A DNA stretch of 64,000 nt from Hyphomicrobiales bacterium. Lineage in GTDB: Bacteria; Pseudomonadota; Alphaproteobacteria; Rhizobiales; Rhizobiaceae. The translations under genes were made by a program, and so were the position numbers. Location: positions 1-64,000 of the forward strand of contig UBXV01000007.1 of assembly GCA_900469625.1 (NCBI GenBank), given 5' to 3'. The notes under the pieces are model-generated. The model worked only from the letters and a program-made list of their open reading frames with translations. It made no database searches and was not told the origin of the DNA. Shown in pieces: positions 25,892 to 35,857 of this stretch (within the stretch, counting starts at the first letter, position 1; every line of letters begins with the position of its first letter).

Positions 25892-27163
25892 ATGAAGGTT
25901 CTTCTGATCGGATCGGGCGGACGCGAACATGCGCTCGCATGGAAAATCGCACAGTCCCCCAAATTGACCAGGCTCTATGCTGCGCCGGGCAATCCGGGCA
26001 TTGCCGAGGAAGCGACCCTCGTTGCGCTCGATACCGACAATCATTCTGATGTTGTGGCCTTCTGTCTGAAGGAAGCAATCGACTTCGTCGTCGTCGGGCC
26101 GGAAGGTCCGCTGGTGGCGGGTCTGGCGGACGTGTTGCGCGCTGCCGGCATCGCCGTTTTCGGCCCGTCGGCTGCGGCAGCACAGCTCGAAGGCTCGAAG
26201 GGCTTCACCAAGGATCTTTGCGCCAGATACGCGATCCCGACCGGCGCCTATGGCCGCTTTACCGACGCGGAAACCGCCAAGGCCTATGTGCGCGCTGAGG
26301 GCGCGCCGATCGTCATCAAGGCGGACGGCCTTGCCGCCGGCAAGGGCGTAACCGTCGCCATGGAACTGGACGAGGCCCTTGCCGCGATCGACGATTGTTT
26401 CGACGGCGCCTTCGGCGCTGCCGGCGCGGAAGTGGTGGTGGAAGCCTATCTCGACGGCGAGGAGGCGAGCTTCTTCTGCCTCAGCGACGGCAAGACCGCG
26501 CTGGCGCTCGCCTCGGCGCAGGATCACAAGCGCGTCGGCGACGGCGACACCGGCCCGAACACTGGCGGCATGGGCGCCTATTCGCCAGCCCCCGTCATGA
26601 CGCCCGAAATGACCGAACGCACGATGAAGGAGATCATCGAGCCGACCATGCGCGGCATGGCCGAAAGCGGTCATGCCTTTTCCGGCGTGTTCTTCGCCGG
26701 GCTGATGATCACGGCGAAAGGGCCGGAGCTGATCGAATACAATGTGCGTTTCGGCGATCCGGAATGCCAGGTGCTGATGATGCGGATGAAAAGCGACCTG
26801 CTGCCGCTGCTCCATGCGGCCGCCACCGGTACGCTTGCGGGCATGGACGCCGAATGGCGCGACGAGACCGCGCTGACCGTCGTGATGGCGTCGAAGGGAT
26901 ATCCGGGCGCCTACGACAAGAACACGCCCATCGCAGCGCTTCCGGACGCTTCGGCCGGAACCAAGGTGTTTCATGCCGGGACAGCGATGAAGGATGGCGG
27001 CCTGGTCGCGACCGGCGGGCGGGTGCTGAACGTGACCGCGATCGGAGAAAGCGCCAGCGCGGCCAAGGCGCTTGCCTATGCGGCGGTCGACGGCGTTTCC
27101 TGGGACAACGGTTTCTATCGCCACGACATCGGCTGGCGCGCGGTCGCCCGCGAAAAGGCCTGA
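25892..27163 (+). CDS. purD: Phosphoribosylamine-glycine ligase
   Basis: Second enzyme of purine synthesis: joins glycine to phosphoribosylamine with ATP, giving GAR. 423 residues, the family norm. It opens with [18 protein letters not shown]. The ATP-grasp part shows [16 protein letters not shown] at about 136-151, the family signature [20 protein letters not shown] at about 213-232 and FGDPECQ at about 288. GGGGGCAGG precedes the ATG. It stands alone on the plus strand. Confidence 0.97.
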   Translation: MKVLLIGSGGREHALAWKIAQSPKLTRLYAAPGNPGIAEEATLVALDTDNHSDVVAFCLKEAIDFVVVGPEGPLVAGLADVLRAAGIAVFGPSAAAAQLEGSKGFTKDLCARYAIPTGAYGRFTDAETAKAYVRAEGAPIVIKADGLAAGKGVTVAMELDEALAAIDDCFDGAFGAAGAEVVVEAYLDGEEASFFCLSDGKTALALASAQDHKRVGDGDTGPNTGGMGAYSPAPVMTPEMTERTMKEIIEPTMRGMAESGHAFSGVFFAGLMITAKGPELIEYNVRFGDPECQVLMMRMKSDLLPLLHAAATGTLAGMDAEWRDETALTVVMASKGYPGAYDKNTPIAALPDASAGTKVFHAGTAMKDGGLVATGGRVLNVTAIGESASAAKALAYAAVDGVSWDNGFYRHDIGWRAVAREKA

Positions 27164-27269
27164 TCGGCGACATCAAATACGCCGGATCATTCAATTTTTA
27201 CCAATTCTCCTGACGGGAAGGTAAGAGAGAACGCATATTCTCACCGAGAACAATCTCGGGAGAAGTCCG

Positions 27270-27797
27270 ATGCGCATGCTGCTGATCACCACCGCCGTTG
27301 CACTTGCTGCAGGCAGCGCCTGGGCATCGTCGATCGAGGACGTCGTTTCCGGACAGGCTGTCAATTCCAGCGTCGCGACCGTTTCCTGCCCGCAGTGCCC
27401 GCCGTTGCAGATCAAGAAGAAGGTCACCTATGTGGTGCCGGAAATCGAGAAAGGCAGCGAGAAGGTCGAGCTCAAGGAAATCAACGGCGAGATGCGGCTC
27501 GTGCGCACCGAAGCATGGCTCGGCGGCTCGCCGGTCGTTTTCGTCAGCAAGCCGGCGGAGAGCGCGGTCAAGACCGATGCGGCTGCAACCGATCACGCTG
27601 ACATGGCGACCGCCGCGGCTCTCGGCGATCTGGCCGACCAGAGTGCGCATGCCGTCGTTCCACCGGCAATCGACGAGACTGCCAAAACTGCGGCGGTGGC
27701 GACCATCACTGAAGGCGAACCGGCGATCGCCGCCTCGGCAGTAGTGGCCGGCTCACGGCAATTTGATCCGGCAAGCCTCGAACTTCGGCTAAACTGA
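27270..27797 (+). CDS. HPE1-like domain protein, exported
   Basis: Small exported protein of 175 residues with a signal peptide (LLITTAVALAAGSAWA, cleavage about residue 20). The mature N-terminal part has a CPQCPPL cysteine pair at about 50 and the conserved stretch VRTEAWLGGSPVVFVSK at about 78-94, which I recognise from rhizobial proteins labelled plant virulence effector HPE1-like. The rest is Ala-rich and low in complexity. GGAGAAG precedes the ATG and a strong terminator follows. The effector label comes from the domain name; no secretion system is near, so a host role is not shown. Confidence 0.72.
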   Translation: MRMLLITTAVALAAGSAWASSIEDVVSGQAVNSSVATVSCPQCPPLQIKKKVTYVVPEIEKGSEKVELKEINGEMRLVRTEAWLGGSPVVFVSKPAESAVKTDAAATDHADMATAAALGDLADQSAHAVVPPAIDETAKTAAVATITEGEPAIAASAVVAGSRQFDPASLELRLN

Positions 27798-27879
27798 AGG
27801 TCGAAACTTAAACGTTCCCTGCCCCCTCAGCCGCTCCAGCATTTGAAGGCTGACGGGCAAATTCGCTGCTAAGGCGAGA

Positions 27880-27918
27880 GAATGCGCCCCTGAGAGAAGC
27901 AGGGGCGCATTCTTTTTT
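27880..27918. terminator. Strong intrinsic terminator
   Basis: Perfect 13-base stem GAATGCGCCCCTG / CAGGGGCGCATTC, seven-base loop, then TTTTTT on the plus strand. It lies between the convergent HPE1-like and DUF523 genes and may serve both. Confidence 0.9.
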
Positions 27919-27929
27919 GTCCTGGCCTT

Positions 27930-28433
27930 TCAGTCCGTCTCGTGCGGTCCGTCGACACGCTCGATCAAGGCTTCGATCTCCCTGTCGGAATAGACTTCTA
28001 TGCCGTTTCGCGCCAGCAACGCGGCCGTAACCCCCTGCCCCTTATGGCGCGCGCCGGAAAACGTGCCGTCATAGACAAAACCCGAACCGCAGGACGGGCT
28101 GCCGTCGATCAGCAGCGCGAAGCGACAGCCTGTTTCGCGCGCAAGCGCCAGCGCATTTTCCGCAGCCTCGAGGAACGCTCTGGTGACATCGCGGCCGGTG
28201 TTTTCGACGACAGTTGCCGCGCCGTCGACCACGTCAGGACCGGACAGTCCCGATGCGATCTCGGCCGGCGGGCGCGGCACCGGCATGCCGGCCGACATTT
28301 CCGGACAGATGGTGACCAGACGCCCTTCCTGGCGCCAGCGATCGATCGCCGGATGGAGAAGCGGCTTCGACTGGCCGTCGTAGCGCACGGCGTGGCCCAT
28401 GAGGCAGGCGCTGACGAGGATCTTCGTCGTCAT
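27930..28433 (-). CDS. DUF523 family protein
   Basis: A 167-residue soluble protein of unknown function. It has the DUF523 cysteine motifs: ILVSACLMGHAVRYDG at the N-terminus and LLIDGSPSCGSGFVYDGTF at about 105-123, plus ICPEMSAGMPVPRPP at about 42-56. The ATG at 28433 has GGGAGGGG just upstream and lies 13 bases after the glyS stop, so it is expressed with glyS. The conserved cysteines suggest metal or sulfur chemistry, which is a guess. Confidence 0.85.
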   Translation of the reverse strand: MTTKILVSACLMGHAVRYDGQSKPLLHPAIDRWRQEGRLVTICPEMSAGMPVPRPPAEIASGLSGPDVVDGAATVVENTGRDVTRAFLEAAENALALARETGCRFALLIDGSPSCGSGFVYDGTFSGARHKGQGVTAALLARNGIEVYSDREIEALIERVDGPHETD

Positions 28434-28446
28434 GCGCCCCTCCCGT

Positions 28447-30612
28447 TCATCCCGCGATCTTGGAGAAATCGGCAACCGTGCCGGTTGCCGAGCGCACAAG
28501 CCCGAGCAGCGCCAGGCGGTTTGCCCGGATCGAGACGTCGTCGTCGTTGACGAGCACGTCGTTGAAGAACTGGTCGACCGGCTCGCGCAGCTTCGACAGG
28601 GCCTGCATGGCCGAGCGGAAGTCTTCCTTGGCGATCGCATCGCGGGCCTCGCCGGAGCCGAGCTCGACTGCGGCGTGCAGCGCCTTTTCGGCATCGAGGC
28701 GGAAAAGACCAGCGTCGACCGCATCGGCTACTGCCGTACCCTTTTTCTCCTCGGCGGCAAGGATCTGCGTCGCGCGCTTGGTGCCGGCGAGCAGGTTCTT
28801 GCCCTCCTCGTCGGTGATGAAGGCAGTCAGGGCCTCGACGCGGCGGGCGATCATCAGGAGATCGTCGGCATCCGGCGTCAGCACCGCGTCGATCAGATCG
28901 TGACGGGCGCCGAGATCACGCAGATAGACCTTGAGACGATCGTGGAAGAAGGAAAGCAGATCCGCCGAAACATCATCGGTCAGCGCCGGCTTCTGCGCCC
29001 TGATTGCAGTCAGCGCGATCTCGAAGAACGGCACGAGCGGCAGGCGCGCCTTGCCTTCGAGGATCAGGCGGATGACGCCGAGGGCGGCGCGACGCAGGGC
29101 GTAAGGGTCCTTCGAGCCGGTCGGCTTTTCGTCGATCGCCCAGAAGCCGACGAGCGTGTCGAGCTTGTCGGCCAGCGCCACGGTGACTGCAACGGCATCG
29201 GTCGGCGCGCGGTCAGACGGGCCGTTCGGCTTCCAGTGATCTTCGATCGCTGCGGCGACAGAGGCGTCTTCGCCCTGGAGCAGCGCGTACTTGCGGCCCA
29301 TGATGCCCTGGAGTTCGGGGAACTCGCCGACGGCTTCGGTGCGCAGGTCGGCCTTTGCCAACACCACGGCACGGTCGACCAGCTTGCCGTCGGCGCCGGT
29401 CACCTTGGCAAGTTCGGCGGCGAGTGCGCGGATGCGCGCGACACGCTCGCCCTGGGTGCCGAGCTTGGCATGGAAGGTGACGTTGAGCGCGTCGAGCTTG
29501 GCCATGCGCTGGTCGAGCGGCTTTGAAAGATCGAGGCCGAACTTTTCAGCCGAGGGCTTCAAGGTCTCGAGGTCAGGCAGGTTGCCCTGGTCGCGGTGCC
29601 AGAAGTGGGTGGCGTCCGACAGGCGGGCGCGAACGACCTTGCCGTTGCCGTGCACGATCTCCTTGCCGCCGTCCTTCGCCTCGATGTTGGAGACGAGGAT
29701 GAATTTGTTGGAGAGCGTCTCGGCGCCCGGCGCGCGGGTGACGAAACACTTCTGGTTCGTCTTGATCGTCAGGCGGATGATTTCCGAGGGGATTTCGAGA
29801 TAGCTCTCTTCAAAGCTCCCCATCAGGACCTGCGGCCATTCCACGAGGCCGGAGACCTCCTCGAGCAGGCCTTCGTCCTCGACCAGTTCGAGACCATTGG
29901 CAAAAGCGACATTGTGCGCGTCGGCGAGTATCATCTGCTTGCGGCGCTCGCCGTCGAGCACGACCTTCGCCCGCTCCAGCTTCTCGGCATAGTCGGCAAA
30001 GCGGCGCACGGTGATTGCATCGGGCGCATGGAAGCGGTGGCCATAGGTGACGTTGGAGGCGACGATGCCGTCGACCTCGAACGGGATCACATGGGTTTCA
30101 TCGGTTTCGGAACCGAAGGTGCAGACGATCGACTGCAGCGGCCGGACCCAGCGCAGCGACCCCGGCTTGGCGGAGGCGGCACCCGAGCGCATCGGCTTCG
30201 GCCAGGGGAAGTTACGGATGATCTCCGGCATCGCCTCGGCGACGATCTCTTCGGCGGGGCGGCCCGGCTTGACGATGTGGGCGACGTAGAAATCCCCCTT
30301 CTTCGGATCGCTATGGACATGCGCCTCGCTGATCGAGGACAGGCCGGCGCCACGCAGGAAGCCTTCGATCGCCTTTTCGTTGGCGTCGGTGCGCGGACCC
30401 TTGCGGTCTTCGCGCACATCGGCGGAACGGGCGTTGAGGCCACGGATGTCGAGCGTCAACCGGCGCGGCGTCCAGTATTCGCGCGCACCCTCATAGGTCA
30501 AACCCGCTTCGACGAGTGCGTCGGTCAAGAGCTTCTTGAGGTCACCGGCCGCCTTGCGCTGCAGGCGGGCAGGAATTTCCTCGGAGCGGAGTTCGATAAG
30601 AAGATCGGGCAT
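28447..30612 (-). CDS. glyS: Glycyl-tRNA synthetase, beta subunit
   Basis: Beta chain of the bacterial alpha2-beta2 glycyl-tRNA synthetase; holds the HD-like and anticodon-binding regions while the active site is in the alpha chain (glyQ at 35854-36816). 721 residues, close to the usual 690-720. It begins [18 protein letters not shown], carries [20 protein letters not shown] near 270 and ends with the DALR-like region [13 protein letters not shown]. Unlike many bacteria, glyQ and glyS are not adjacent but lie about 5.2 kb apart on the same strand with unrelated genes between. Confidence 0.96.
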   Translation of the reverse strand: MPDLLIELRSEEIPARLQRKAAGDLKKLLTDALVEAGLTYEGAREYWTPRRLTLDIRGLNARSADVREDRKGPRTDANEKAIEGFLRGAGLSSISEAHVHSDPKKGDFYVAHIVKPGRPAEEIVAEAMPEIIRNFPWPKPMRSGAASAKPGSLRWVRPLQSIVCTFGSETDETHVIPFEVDGIVASNVTYGHRFHAPDAITVRRFADYAEKLERAKVVLDGERRKQMILADAHNVAFANGLELVEDEGLLEEVSGLVEWPQVLMGSFEESYLEIPSEIIRLTIKTNQKCFVTRAPGAETLSNKFILVSNIEAKDGGKEIVHGNGKVVRARLSDATHFWHRDQGNLPDLETLKPSAEKFGLDLSKPLDQRMAKLDALNVTFHAKLGTQGERVARIRALAAELAKVTGADGKLVDRAVVLAKADLRTEAVGEFPELQGIMGRKYALLQGEDASVAAAIEDHWKPNGPSDRAPTDAVAVTVALADKLDTLVGFWAIDEKPTGSKDPYALRRAALGVIRLILEGKARLPLVPFFEIALTAIRAQKPALTDDVSADLLSFFHDRLKVYLRDLGARHDLIDAVLTPDADDLLMIARRVEALTAFITDEEGKNLLAGTKRATQILAAEEKKGTAVADAVDAGLFRLDAEKALHAAVELGSGEARDAIAKEDFRSAMQALSKLREPVDQFFNDVLVNDDDVSIRANRLALLGLVRSATGTVADFSKIAG

Positions 30613-30726
30613 GGGAGATGACTTTTTCTGTTCCGGACGGTTGCCGCCGACTTAGCAAGCTCTGGCGAAAATGTCACCAAGTGCGGCAATGAATTTGACC
30701 CCGCGGCCGCGAGGCTTTCGGCGAGA

Positions 30727-32667
30727 TCACCAGCCGCCGCCACCGCCGCCGCCGCCGCCGCCGCCGGAAAAGCCGCCACCGGTCGAAAAGCCTGACGATG
30801 AAGATTTCGGCGGGGGTGGCAGAGAGGAGGTCATGGTGTCGGCCATGGAACCGGCAAAGCCGCCAATGCGATCCCCGAATGAGGTCGAGCCGAAACCATC
30901 GCCATGATACCAGGCCGGCTGGTAGGCGCTTGCTGCCGCGGCGCCGGCGGCCGCCGCCAGCAGCCAGCGATCGAAGGTTTGCGTCCACGGCTTTTCCACG
31001 CCGAGCGCAACGGCATAGGGCAGCAGCGTCTCGAAATGCCGGGGCGACATTTCCGGCGCCCCTTGCATGTTCATCCGGTCCTTCTCGGCAAGGGTCATGT
31101 ATTGCCTGAGGCCGTCGATGCCATCCATCAGCCGGCTGCCGAGCGGCGTCGGCGCGCCCATCAGAAAGAAGAACAACACGTTGAGCAGCACGATGCCGCC
31201 GATCGCAAACAGCAGCGGCAGTTCGTCGGCCTCCGTGGCACTATAAAAGACCACTGCGAGAATGCTCGAGAAGATGGTGAAGGCGACAAAGCCGATGAAG
31301 GCAAGCACCACGATCGACATGATGCGGCTCATCAGGCTCTTTTCGCGGCGCAGCGACTTGCCGACGGAGACGGCAAGGATCGACACGAAAAACGCGATGA
31401 AGACCGGGACGATCACCAGCGGGATGCTGTCCTCGCTGAGATCGCCGAACAGGAATACGGCCGCGATCGCCAGAACCGAAAGCAGCACGCCAGCGACGAT
31501 ATAACCGGTGTTTTCCAGGTAATACTTGCCGCGATGCTCGCGCTCCATGGCATTGCGGAAGTCGGCGCCGATTGCCTGCACTTTCGTGCCGTTGGCCCTG
31601 TCGATCTTCAGCTTTCCGCCGGCGGCATCGACTGCCTTCATCAGGCTCGCCTCGCCGGTCGGCAGCTTTTCGCCGCGTCCCTTGCCGGTCGTAGCGATGA
31701 CGATCGCGCTCTTCAGATCCTCGAGAACGACATGTCCCTTGACCGCCAGGCTGAGCGCAGAGGCCGACAGGGCCGTCCAGCCTTCGCCGGAAAATCCCCG
31801 GTTGTCGATGTAGTTGACGAGTGCCGGGGAAATGCCCTCCGGCGCATCCCAGCGCGGCACCATGACGCCGCGGGCCGGGTCTTTCCCGACCTTCAGCCAG
31901 GCGCGGCCATAATAGAGCGCGACGACGACCAGGCCCGCTCCGGCTATCAACAGCGCCATGTGATCGCGCATCCACCAGGCGTTTTCCTGGCTTGCGGATG
32001 GTTGTTCGATGCTGCCCTTCGGCATCTTCACCGCGATCGTCAACCCCTCCCTCGGCTCCAACCGCCGGGTGGTCGCAAAGAAGATCTCGCTGCCTTCCTC
32101 CGACACCCGCGCATCCTTGCCGGTGGCGCCATAGCCGCCGGTAAAGATGTCGAGCGCCTGCGGTCGCACGCCTTCCGGCAGGTTGACAGTGGCGCTCGCC
32201 TCATCGATCGGAAAGGCCCATTCGGTGCCGGTCACGTTCCAGTAGAGTTCGTCGTGGTCGTCGAAGAAGCGGATCTGCCGGCTCGTCTCATAGGTAAACT
32301 GGAACGTATGCTGGCCGTGCGGCAGAAAAACCTCGGCAGATCCCGTATAGATGCGGATGCCGCCCGAGATCGATTCCGTGCGGTAGGGCTCCTCCTCGCC
32401 GTCGCGCTCGACCGAAAGCAGCTTGAAATCGACCTTGCTGCGCCGTCCCTTCGCGTCGGTGAAGCTCAGCGGCAGATCACGGAAGATCCCCCGCCTTATC
32501 TGGTTGCCCTCGGCGTTGGCCGTGATCGTTTCGGTGACCGTCAGCGTGCCGTCCTTGGCGACGTCGATCACCGAATGATAGGACGAGAATACCTCGTCCG
32601 CCCGCCCGGCGCCCGCCGTCGCCAGCAGGAAAAACAACATGCCAACCAGGGCGACGAAACGGGCCAT
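30727..32667 (-). CDS. DUF2207 membrane protein with poly-Gly C-terminus
   Basis: A 646-residue inner-membrane protein of unknown function. Signal peptide/first helix at about 3-22, an extracytoplasmic DUF2207 domain (about 24-220; [20 protein letters not shown]), a helix near 235-252, a cytoplasmic segment, then about four helices at 385-480 and 510-530. The tail is extremely glycine-rich ([17 protein letters not shown] at the very end), typical of the family. DUF2207 genes are commonly found near lemA, as here (lemA lies beyond aroA), which suggests a shared envelope role. The ATG at 32667 has AAAGG upstream. Confidence 0.88.
   Translation of the reverse strand: MARFVALVGMLFFLLATAGAGRADEVFSSYHSVIDVAKDGTLTVTETITANAEGNQIRRGIFRDLPLSFTDAKGRRSKVDFKLLSVERDGEEEPYRTESISGGIRIYTGSAEVFLPHGQHTFQFTYETSRQIRFFDDHDELYWNVTGTEWAFPIDEASATVNLPEGVRPQALDIFTGGYGATGKDARVSEEGSEIFFATTRRLEPREGLTIAVKMPKGSIEQPSASQENAWWMRDHMALLIAGAGLVVVALYYGRAWLKVGKDPARGVMVPRWDAPEGISPALVNYIDNRGFSGEGWTALSASALSLAVKGHVVLEDLKSAIVIATTGKGRGEKLPTGEASLMKAVDAAGGKLKIDRANGTKVQAIGADFRNAMEREHRGKYYLENTGYIVAGVLLSVLAIAAVFLFGDLSEDSIPLVIVPVFIAFFVSILAVSVGKSLRREKSLMSRIMSIVVLAFIGFVAFTIFSSILAVVFYSATEADELPLLFAIGGIVLLNVLFFFLMGAPTPLGSRLMDGIDGLRQYMTLAEKDRMNMQGAPEMSPRHFETLLPYAVALGVEKPWTQTFDRWLLAAAAGAAAASAYQPAWYHGDGFGSTSFGDRIGGFAGSMADTMTSSLPPPPKSSSSGFSTGGGFSGGGGGGGGGGGW
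30730..30768. repeat. CCG triplet tract inside the DUF2207 gene
   Basis: A nearly pure CCG-type triplet run, coding for the C-terminal glycines of the DUF2207 protein. Such tracts may vary in copy number between strains, without shifting the frame. Confidence 0.7.
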
Positions 32668-32747
32668 ACGATCTCAGACCTTTCGATCGATCTTCAGGAA
32701 CGATTTCATGGTTTTGTGCTTTTCCCGACCAGGCTTGAGGCGCGATA

Positions 32748-34016
32748 TCAAGGACGGTCACCGGTGTAGGCGACGCCGAGCGAGGCCAGCGCGTCCCAAT
32801 AGGCCGGGTAGGTCTTGGCAACGCAACCGGGGTCCTCGATGGCAATGCCGTGGATCTTCAGCCCGGCAAGGGCGAAGCTCATGGCGATGCGATGGTCGGC
32901 AAACGTGTCGATGGAGGCCGGCAATGTCTGCCCGGCAAGGCCGGGATCGGAAGAGACGATCAGATCATCGCCTTCCTCATGCGCCAGCCCCGGGCGGATG
33001 GCGGTCAGGCCCAGCGACAGGGCGCGGACGCGGTCGCATTCCTTCACGCGCAGGTTGGCAAGACCGACGAAACGCACCGGCGTCTCGTTGAACGCGGCCA
33101 GAACCGCGATCGTCGGGATCGCGTCCTGCATCTGCGACCCGTCGATGACGGCTGGAAGATGCGGGAACTGGGCGATGACGTCGTGGGCGCGTGCATCGGG
33201 CTGCGAAAACACCGACGCCGGCACGCCGAGGTCGATGGCGCCGCCGGTCAAGACTTCAGCGGCCCAGAGATAGGTCGCAGCCGACGCATCCGGCTCGATG
33301 GCAAAATCGGCGGCGCTATAGCCGGTCGGCGCGACCTCCCACACGGAGGGGCTCAATTGCTCGACCTTGGCTCCGAAAGCGCGCATTGCGGCGACCGTCA
33401 GGTCGATATAGCCGCGCGCGCCGATCTCGTCGCCGGCAAGCTCGATACGGACCGGACCCTTGGCACCGGGGGCAGCCATCAGCAACGCCGAGACATACTG
33501 GCTGGAAAGGCCGGCATCGATCTCGATGCGACCCGCCGGAAAGCCACCCTTGCCGTTGACGGTGACGGGCGGGCAGCCGGTTTCCGACGTCGCTTCGACG
33601 CCGAGCGTGCGCAGCGCATCGACCAGCGGCTTGATCGGTCGCTTGCGCATGTGCTGGTCGCCGTCAACGACCACAGGGCCATCGACGAGAGCGGCCGCGG
33701 CCGTCAGGAAGCGCGTGGCGGTTCCGGCGTTTCCGAGAAAAAGGGGTGCCGAAGGCGAGGCAAGCCGACCGGTGCCGGTGACGACGAAGGTGGTATCATC
33801 GGGTTCGTTGACCTCGACGCCCATCGCCCTGAGCGCGTCGGCCATATAGCGTGTGTCGTCGCTTTTCAGCGCGCCGGTCAGCCGGCTCGTGCCCTTTGCA
33901 AGCCCTGCAAGAAGCAGCGCCCTGTTGGTGATCGACTTCGAGCCCGGTGGGCGCACATTGCCGCGCAGCGGATGGTCGGTCGGCAGGATGGTCAGCTTCT
34001 TCACGGGTTCACTCAT
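32748..34016 (-). CDS. aroA: EPSP synthase (3-phosphoshikimate 1-carboxyvinyltransferase), class I-like
   Basis: Transfers enolpyruvyl from PEP to shikimate-3-phosphate in chorismate synthesis. 422 residues, similar to E. coli AroA and shorter than the 445-455 residue class II type. Key residues are visible: PPGSKSITNRALLL at about 24-37, LGNAGTATRFLTAA at about 93-106, SSQYVSALL near 168, DAIPTIAVLAAF near 305, KECDRVRAL near 332, DHRIAMSFAL near 380 and CVAKTYPAYW near 402. The position equal to Pro101 of E. coli appears to be Phe. Rhizobial primary aroA normally sits beside cmk and rpsA, which are absent here, so this may be a second copy. Confidence 0.92.
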   Translation of the reverse strand: MSEPVKKLTILPTDHPLRGNVRPPGSKSITNRALLLAGLAKGTSRLTGALKSDDTRYMADALRAMGVEVNEPDDTTFVVTGTGRLASPSAPLFLGNAGTATRFLTAAAALVDGPVVVDGDQHMRKRPIKPLVDALRTLGVEATSETGCPPVTVNGKGGFPAGRIEIDAGLSSQYVSALLMAAPGAKGPVRIELAGDEIGARGYIDLTVAAMRAFGAKVEQLSPSVWEVAPTGYSAADFAIEPDASAATYLWAAEVLTGGAIDLGVPASVFSQPDARAHDVIAQFPHLPAVIDGSQMQDAIPTIAVLAAFNETPVRFVGLANLRVKECDRVRALSLGLTAIRPGLAHEEGDDLIVSSDPGLAGQTLPASIDTFADHRIAMSFALAGLKIHGIAIEDPGCVAKTYPAYWDALASLGVAYTGDRP

Positions 34017-34104
34017 GCTCGGGTCTCTTGATGCGATTGGCCGGGCTTTCGGGCTCGGCAGGCGTGTCTCTTATCATCTAGTGGCAGTATCGGGTAACGC
34101 CCGA

Positions 34105-34653
34105 TCAGAACTTGACTTGCGGCACCGCGCGGTCCGCCTCGTTGGTAATCTCGAAATAGCCCGCCTTGACGAAGCGGAAGGCGTTGGCGATGAGGTTAGA
34201 CGGAAAGCTCTCGACCTTGACGTTCAAGTCGCGCGCAGCACCGTTGTAGTAGCGGCGCGACATCTGGATCTCGCCCTCGATCGTCTCCAGCGAACGCTGC
34301 AGCTCGGCGAAATTCTCGTTCGCTTTCAGGTCCGGATAGGCTTCGGCAAGAGCAAAGAGCTTCCCAAGGGCCTGCGACAGGGCCCCTTCGGCGGCAGCCC
34401 GCCCCTCGACATCGCCCGATGGCACCGCCTGCGCGCGATTGCGCATCGCAATGACCTCCTCGAGCGTCGATTTTTCGTGGGCGGCATAGCCCTTCACGGT
34501 TTCGATCAGGTTGGGGATGAGGTCGGCGCGCCGCTTCAGTTGCACGTCGATGCCGGACCAGGCTTCCTCGGCGATCTGCCGCGCCTTGACGAGGCCGTTA
34601 TAGACGAAAACCAGATACAGGATCACGACGACGCCGATGGCCAGACCAATCAT
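34105..34653 (-). CDS. lemA: LemA family protein
   Basis: A 182-residue protein with one N-terminal membrane helix (IGLAIGVVVILYLVFVYNGLV) and an extracytoplasmic helical bundle; the family signature AWSGIDVQLKRRADLIPNLIE spans about residues 32-52. GGAGGG precedes the ATG. It lies next to aroA and close to the DUF2207 gene, the usual LemA partner. Function is unknown. Confidence 0.93.
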   Translation of the reverse strand: MIGLAIGVVVILYLVFVYNGLVKARQIAEEAWSGIDVQLKRRADLIPNLIETVKGYAAHEKSTLEEVIAMRNRAQAVPSGDVEGRAAAEGALSQALGKLFALAEAYPDLKANENFAELQRSLETIEGEIQMSRRYYNGAARDLNVKVESFPSNLIANAFRFVKAGYFEITNEADRAVPQVKF

Positions 34654-35006
34654 GGGATACCCTCCAAAAAAGCTCGGCAGAGACTACTGCATAACGTCTT
34701 AAACCGGAATCGATTTAAGGGCAAAATTATGCAGCAAGTCTAACGCGTTAAAGCGCCCTTATCCCGTCGCGCTCCATGCGTGGAGCGATAAACCGGCTCC
34801 TCGGCTCCAGCGCGCCTTCTGCAGCATCCGGACAAAGAAGGACACCCCTTGCGACATACCGGCCAAAGGCTGTGAACGAACCGTTCACAGCGGGGGGCCA
34901 TCTCGACGCCAAAACACACTCACTCCTGTTCCATCGGGAACGGCGAGGATCCGGGTGATCGGCGATAGTCGGGATATCGAATAACTCCGAAGACGAAGTG
35001 AAGACC
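34654..35006. other. Intergenic region with a 9-base inverted repeat
   Basis: This 353-base divergent region lies between lemA and a small exported-protein gene. At 34870-34890 it holds the inverted repeat CTGTGAACG / CGTTCACAG with a three-base spacer, which could be an operator or a hairpin. No sigma factor consensus was clear, and an RpoE2-like GGAAC at about 34937 lacks a matching -10. Confidence 0.5.
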
Positions 35007-35210
35007 ATGAAAACGCTCGCAACCCTCACCAACGTCGTCGCTTTTTCAGCGCTGTTTGTTGCCTATGCGAGCCTCGGTTCGATCGAAAGACCCTCAGGCG
35101 TCCGCCGTGCGCTGCAGACCTATTCCAGCCAGTCTCAGGACAGCCCCTACCCCACACTGGAACAGATATCGAAGAAAAGCGGCTGCCCGCGCCAGGCCGC
35201 CGAAGCCTAG
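35007..35210 (+). CDS. Small exported or membrane-anchored protein, 67 residues
   Basis: A short gene with an N-terminal hydrophobic segment (LTNVVAFSALFVAYASLG, about 8-25) and a polar tail with a single Cys (KKSGCPRQAAEA). The ATG at 35007 has GAAG upstream; a GTG three codons earlier is an alternative. It is followed directly by two stem-loops. I do not recognise the family. It may be a small periplasmic protein tethered by an uncleaved signal. Confidence 0.5.
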   Translation: MKTLATLTNVVAFSALFVAYASLGSIERPSGVRRALQTYSSQSQDSPYPTLEQISKKSGCPRQAAEA

Positions 35211-35301
35211 AGCGCCGTGCGCTGCCTTGAACGCACGAGGTGCGCTCTGGCACTTTAAGTCTGGGGCACCTGCGTCGCCTGATTCCACTTGAGGCAGGTG
35301 C
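35209..35301. repeat. Two stem-loops between convergent genes
   Basis: First hairpin 35209-35248: AGAGCGC pairs with GCGCTCT and CGTGCG with CGCACG, with a four-base bulge. Second 35266-35301: GCACCTGC / GCAGGTGC. Neither has a T-run, but both lie between convergent gene ends and could slow or end transcription. They resemble short intergenic palindromes common in rhizobia. Confidence 0.5.
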
Positions 35302-35308
35302 TATGACG

Positions 35309-35857
35309 TCAAGCCATCCGCACCAGGATTTCGCGCGCCGCTTCGTCAGCGCCGAGCGCGGTGACGTCCAGCTCGATCAGTTGGTCGCATTTGCCCTTCA
35401 ACAGAACATGCCGGCTTCTCAGATCCATCAACACATCGGGATCGGTCAGCTTGTGCGCCTTGGAGCGACCGGCGCGCGTCAGCCGCTTCAGGTTCTCCTC
35501 CATAGAGCAGTCGAGAACGACGGCCACGAAGCGAGCGCCGCGATCGGCTGCCAGTGTCGCGTAGTCGTTGAAGGCCCGGCTGTCGAATTCGTCGTCCGAC
35601 AGCGCATCGGTGAAGAGAAACGATTGCTGAGCCTCGGCCTGGCGAACATGGTCGAGGACCGCCGTCCTGACGGTCGCCCGCAGCGAGCGATAGAGCGGCG
35701 TGCCCCTCGCAAACAGCGCCTCGGCCGGATTGATCAGCGTGTGATTGTCCGCGAGCCTCGCGCCGAGATGTTCGGCGAGATGGCGCGCGATGGTGAGCTT
35801 TCCGGTGCCCGGCCAGCCATTGATGTGAACGATGCGGCTGGCTTGGTCGATGGTCAA
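35309..35857 (-). CDS. P-loop kinase-like ATPase coupled to glyQ
   Basis: A 182-residue P-loop protein with Walker A in [11 protein letters not shown] at about 11-21 and a gluconate/shikimate-kinase-like layout: [12 protein letters not shown], then [18 protein letters not shown] near 115-132 and an Arg-rich lid ([16 protein letters not shown]). The start is a TTG at 35857 whose last two bases overlap the glyQ stop (TTGA), since no ATG exists near the Walker motif; the frame further upstream lies inside glyQ. The substrate is unknown; small-molecule kinase or nucleotide kinase are options. It is likely translated by coupling to glyQ. Confidence 0.75.
   Translation of the reverse strand: MTIDQASRIVHINGWPGTGKLTIARHLAEHLGARLADNHTLINPAEALFARGTPLYRSLRATVRTAVLDHVRQAEAQQSFLFTDALSDDEFDSRAFNDYATLAADRGARFVAVVLDCSMEENLKRLTRAGRSKAHKLTDPDVLMDLRSRHVLLKGKCDQLIELDVTALGADEAAREILVRMA

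Noticed and set aside
30904-32769. 621-codon plus-strand frame
   Set aside because: Opposite the DUF2207 gene, very rich in His/Arg/Gln as GC-shadow frames are.
34937-34965. RpoE2 (GGAAC-N18-TT) promoter
   Set aside because: GGAAC is present but no matching -10 at the right distance.
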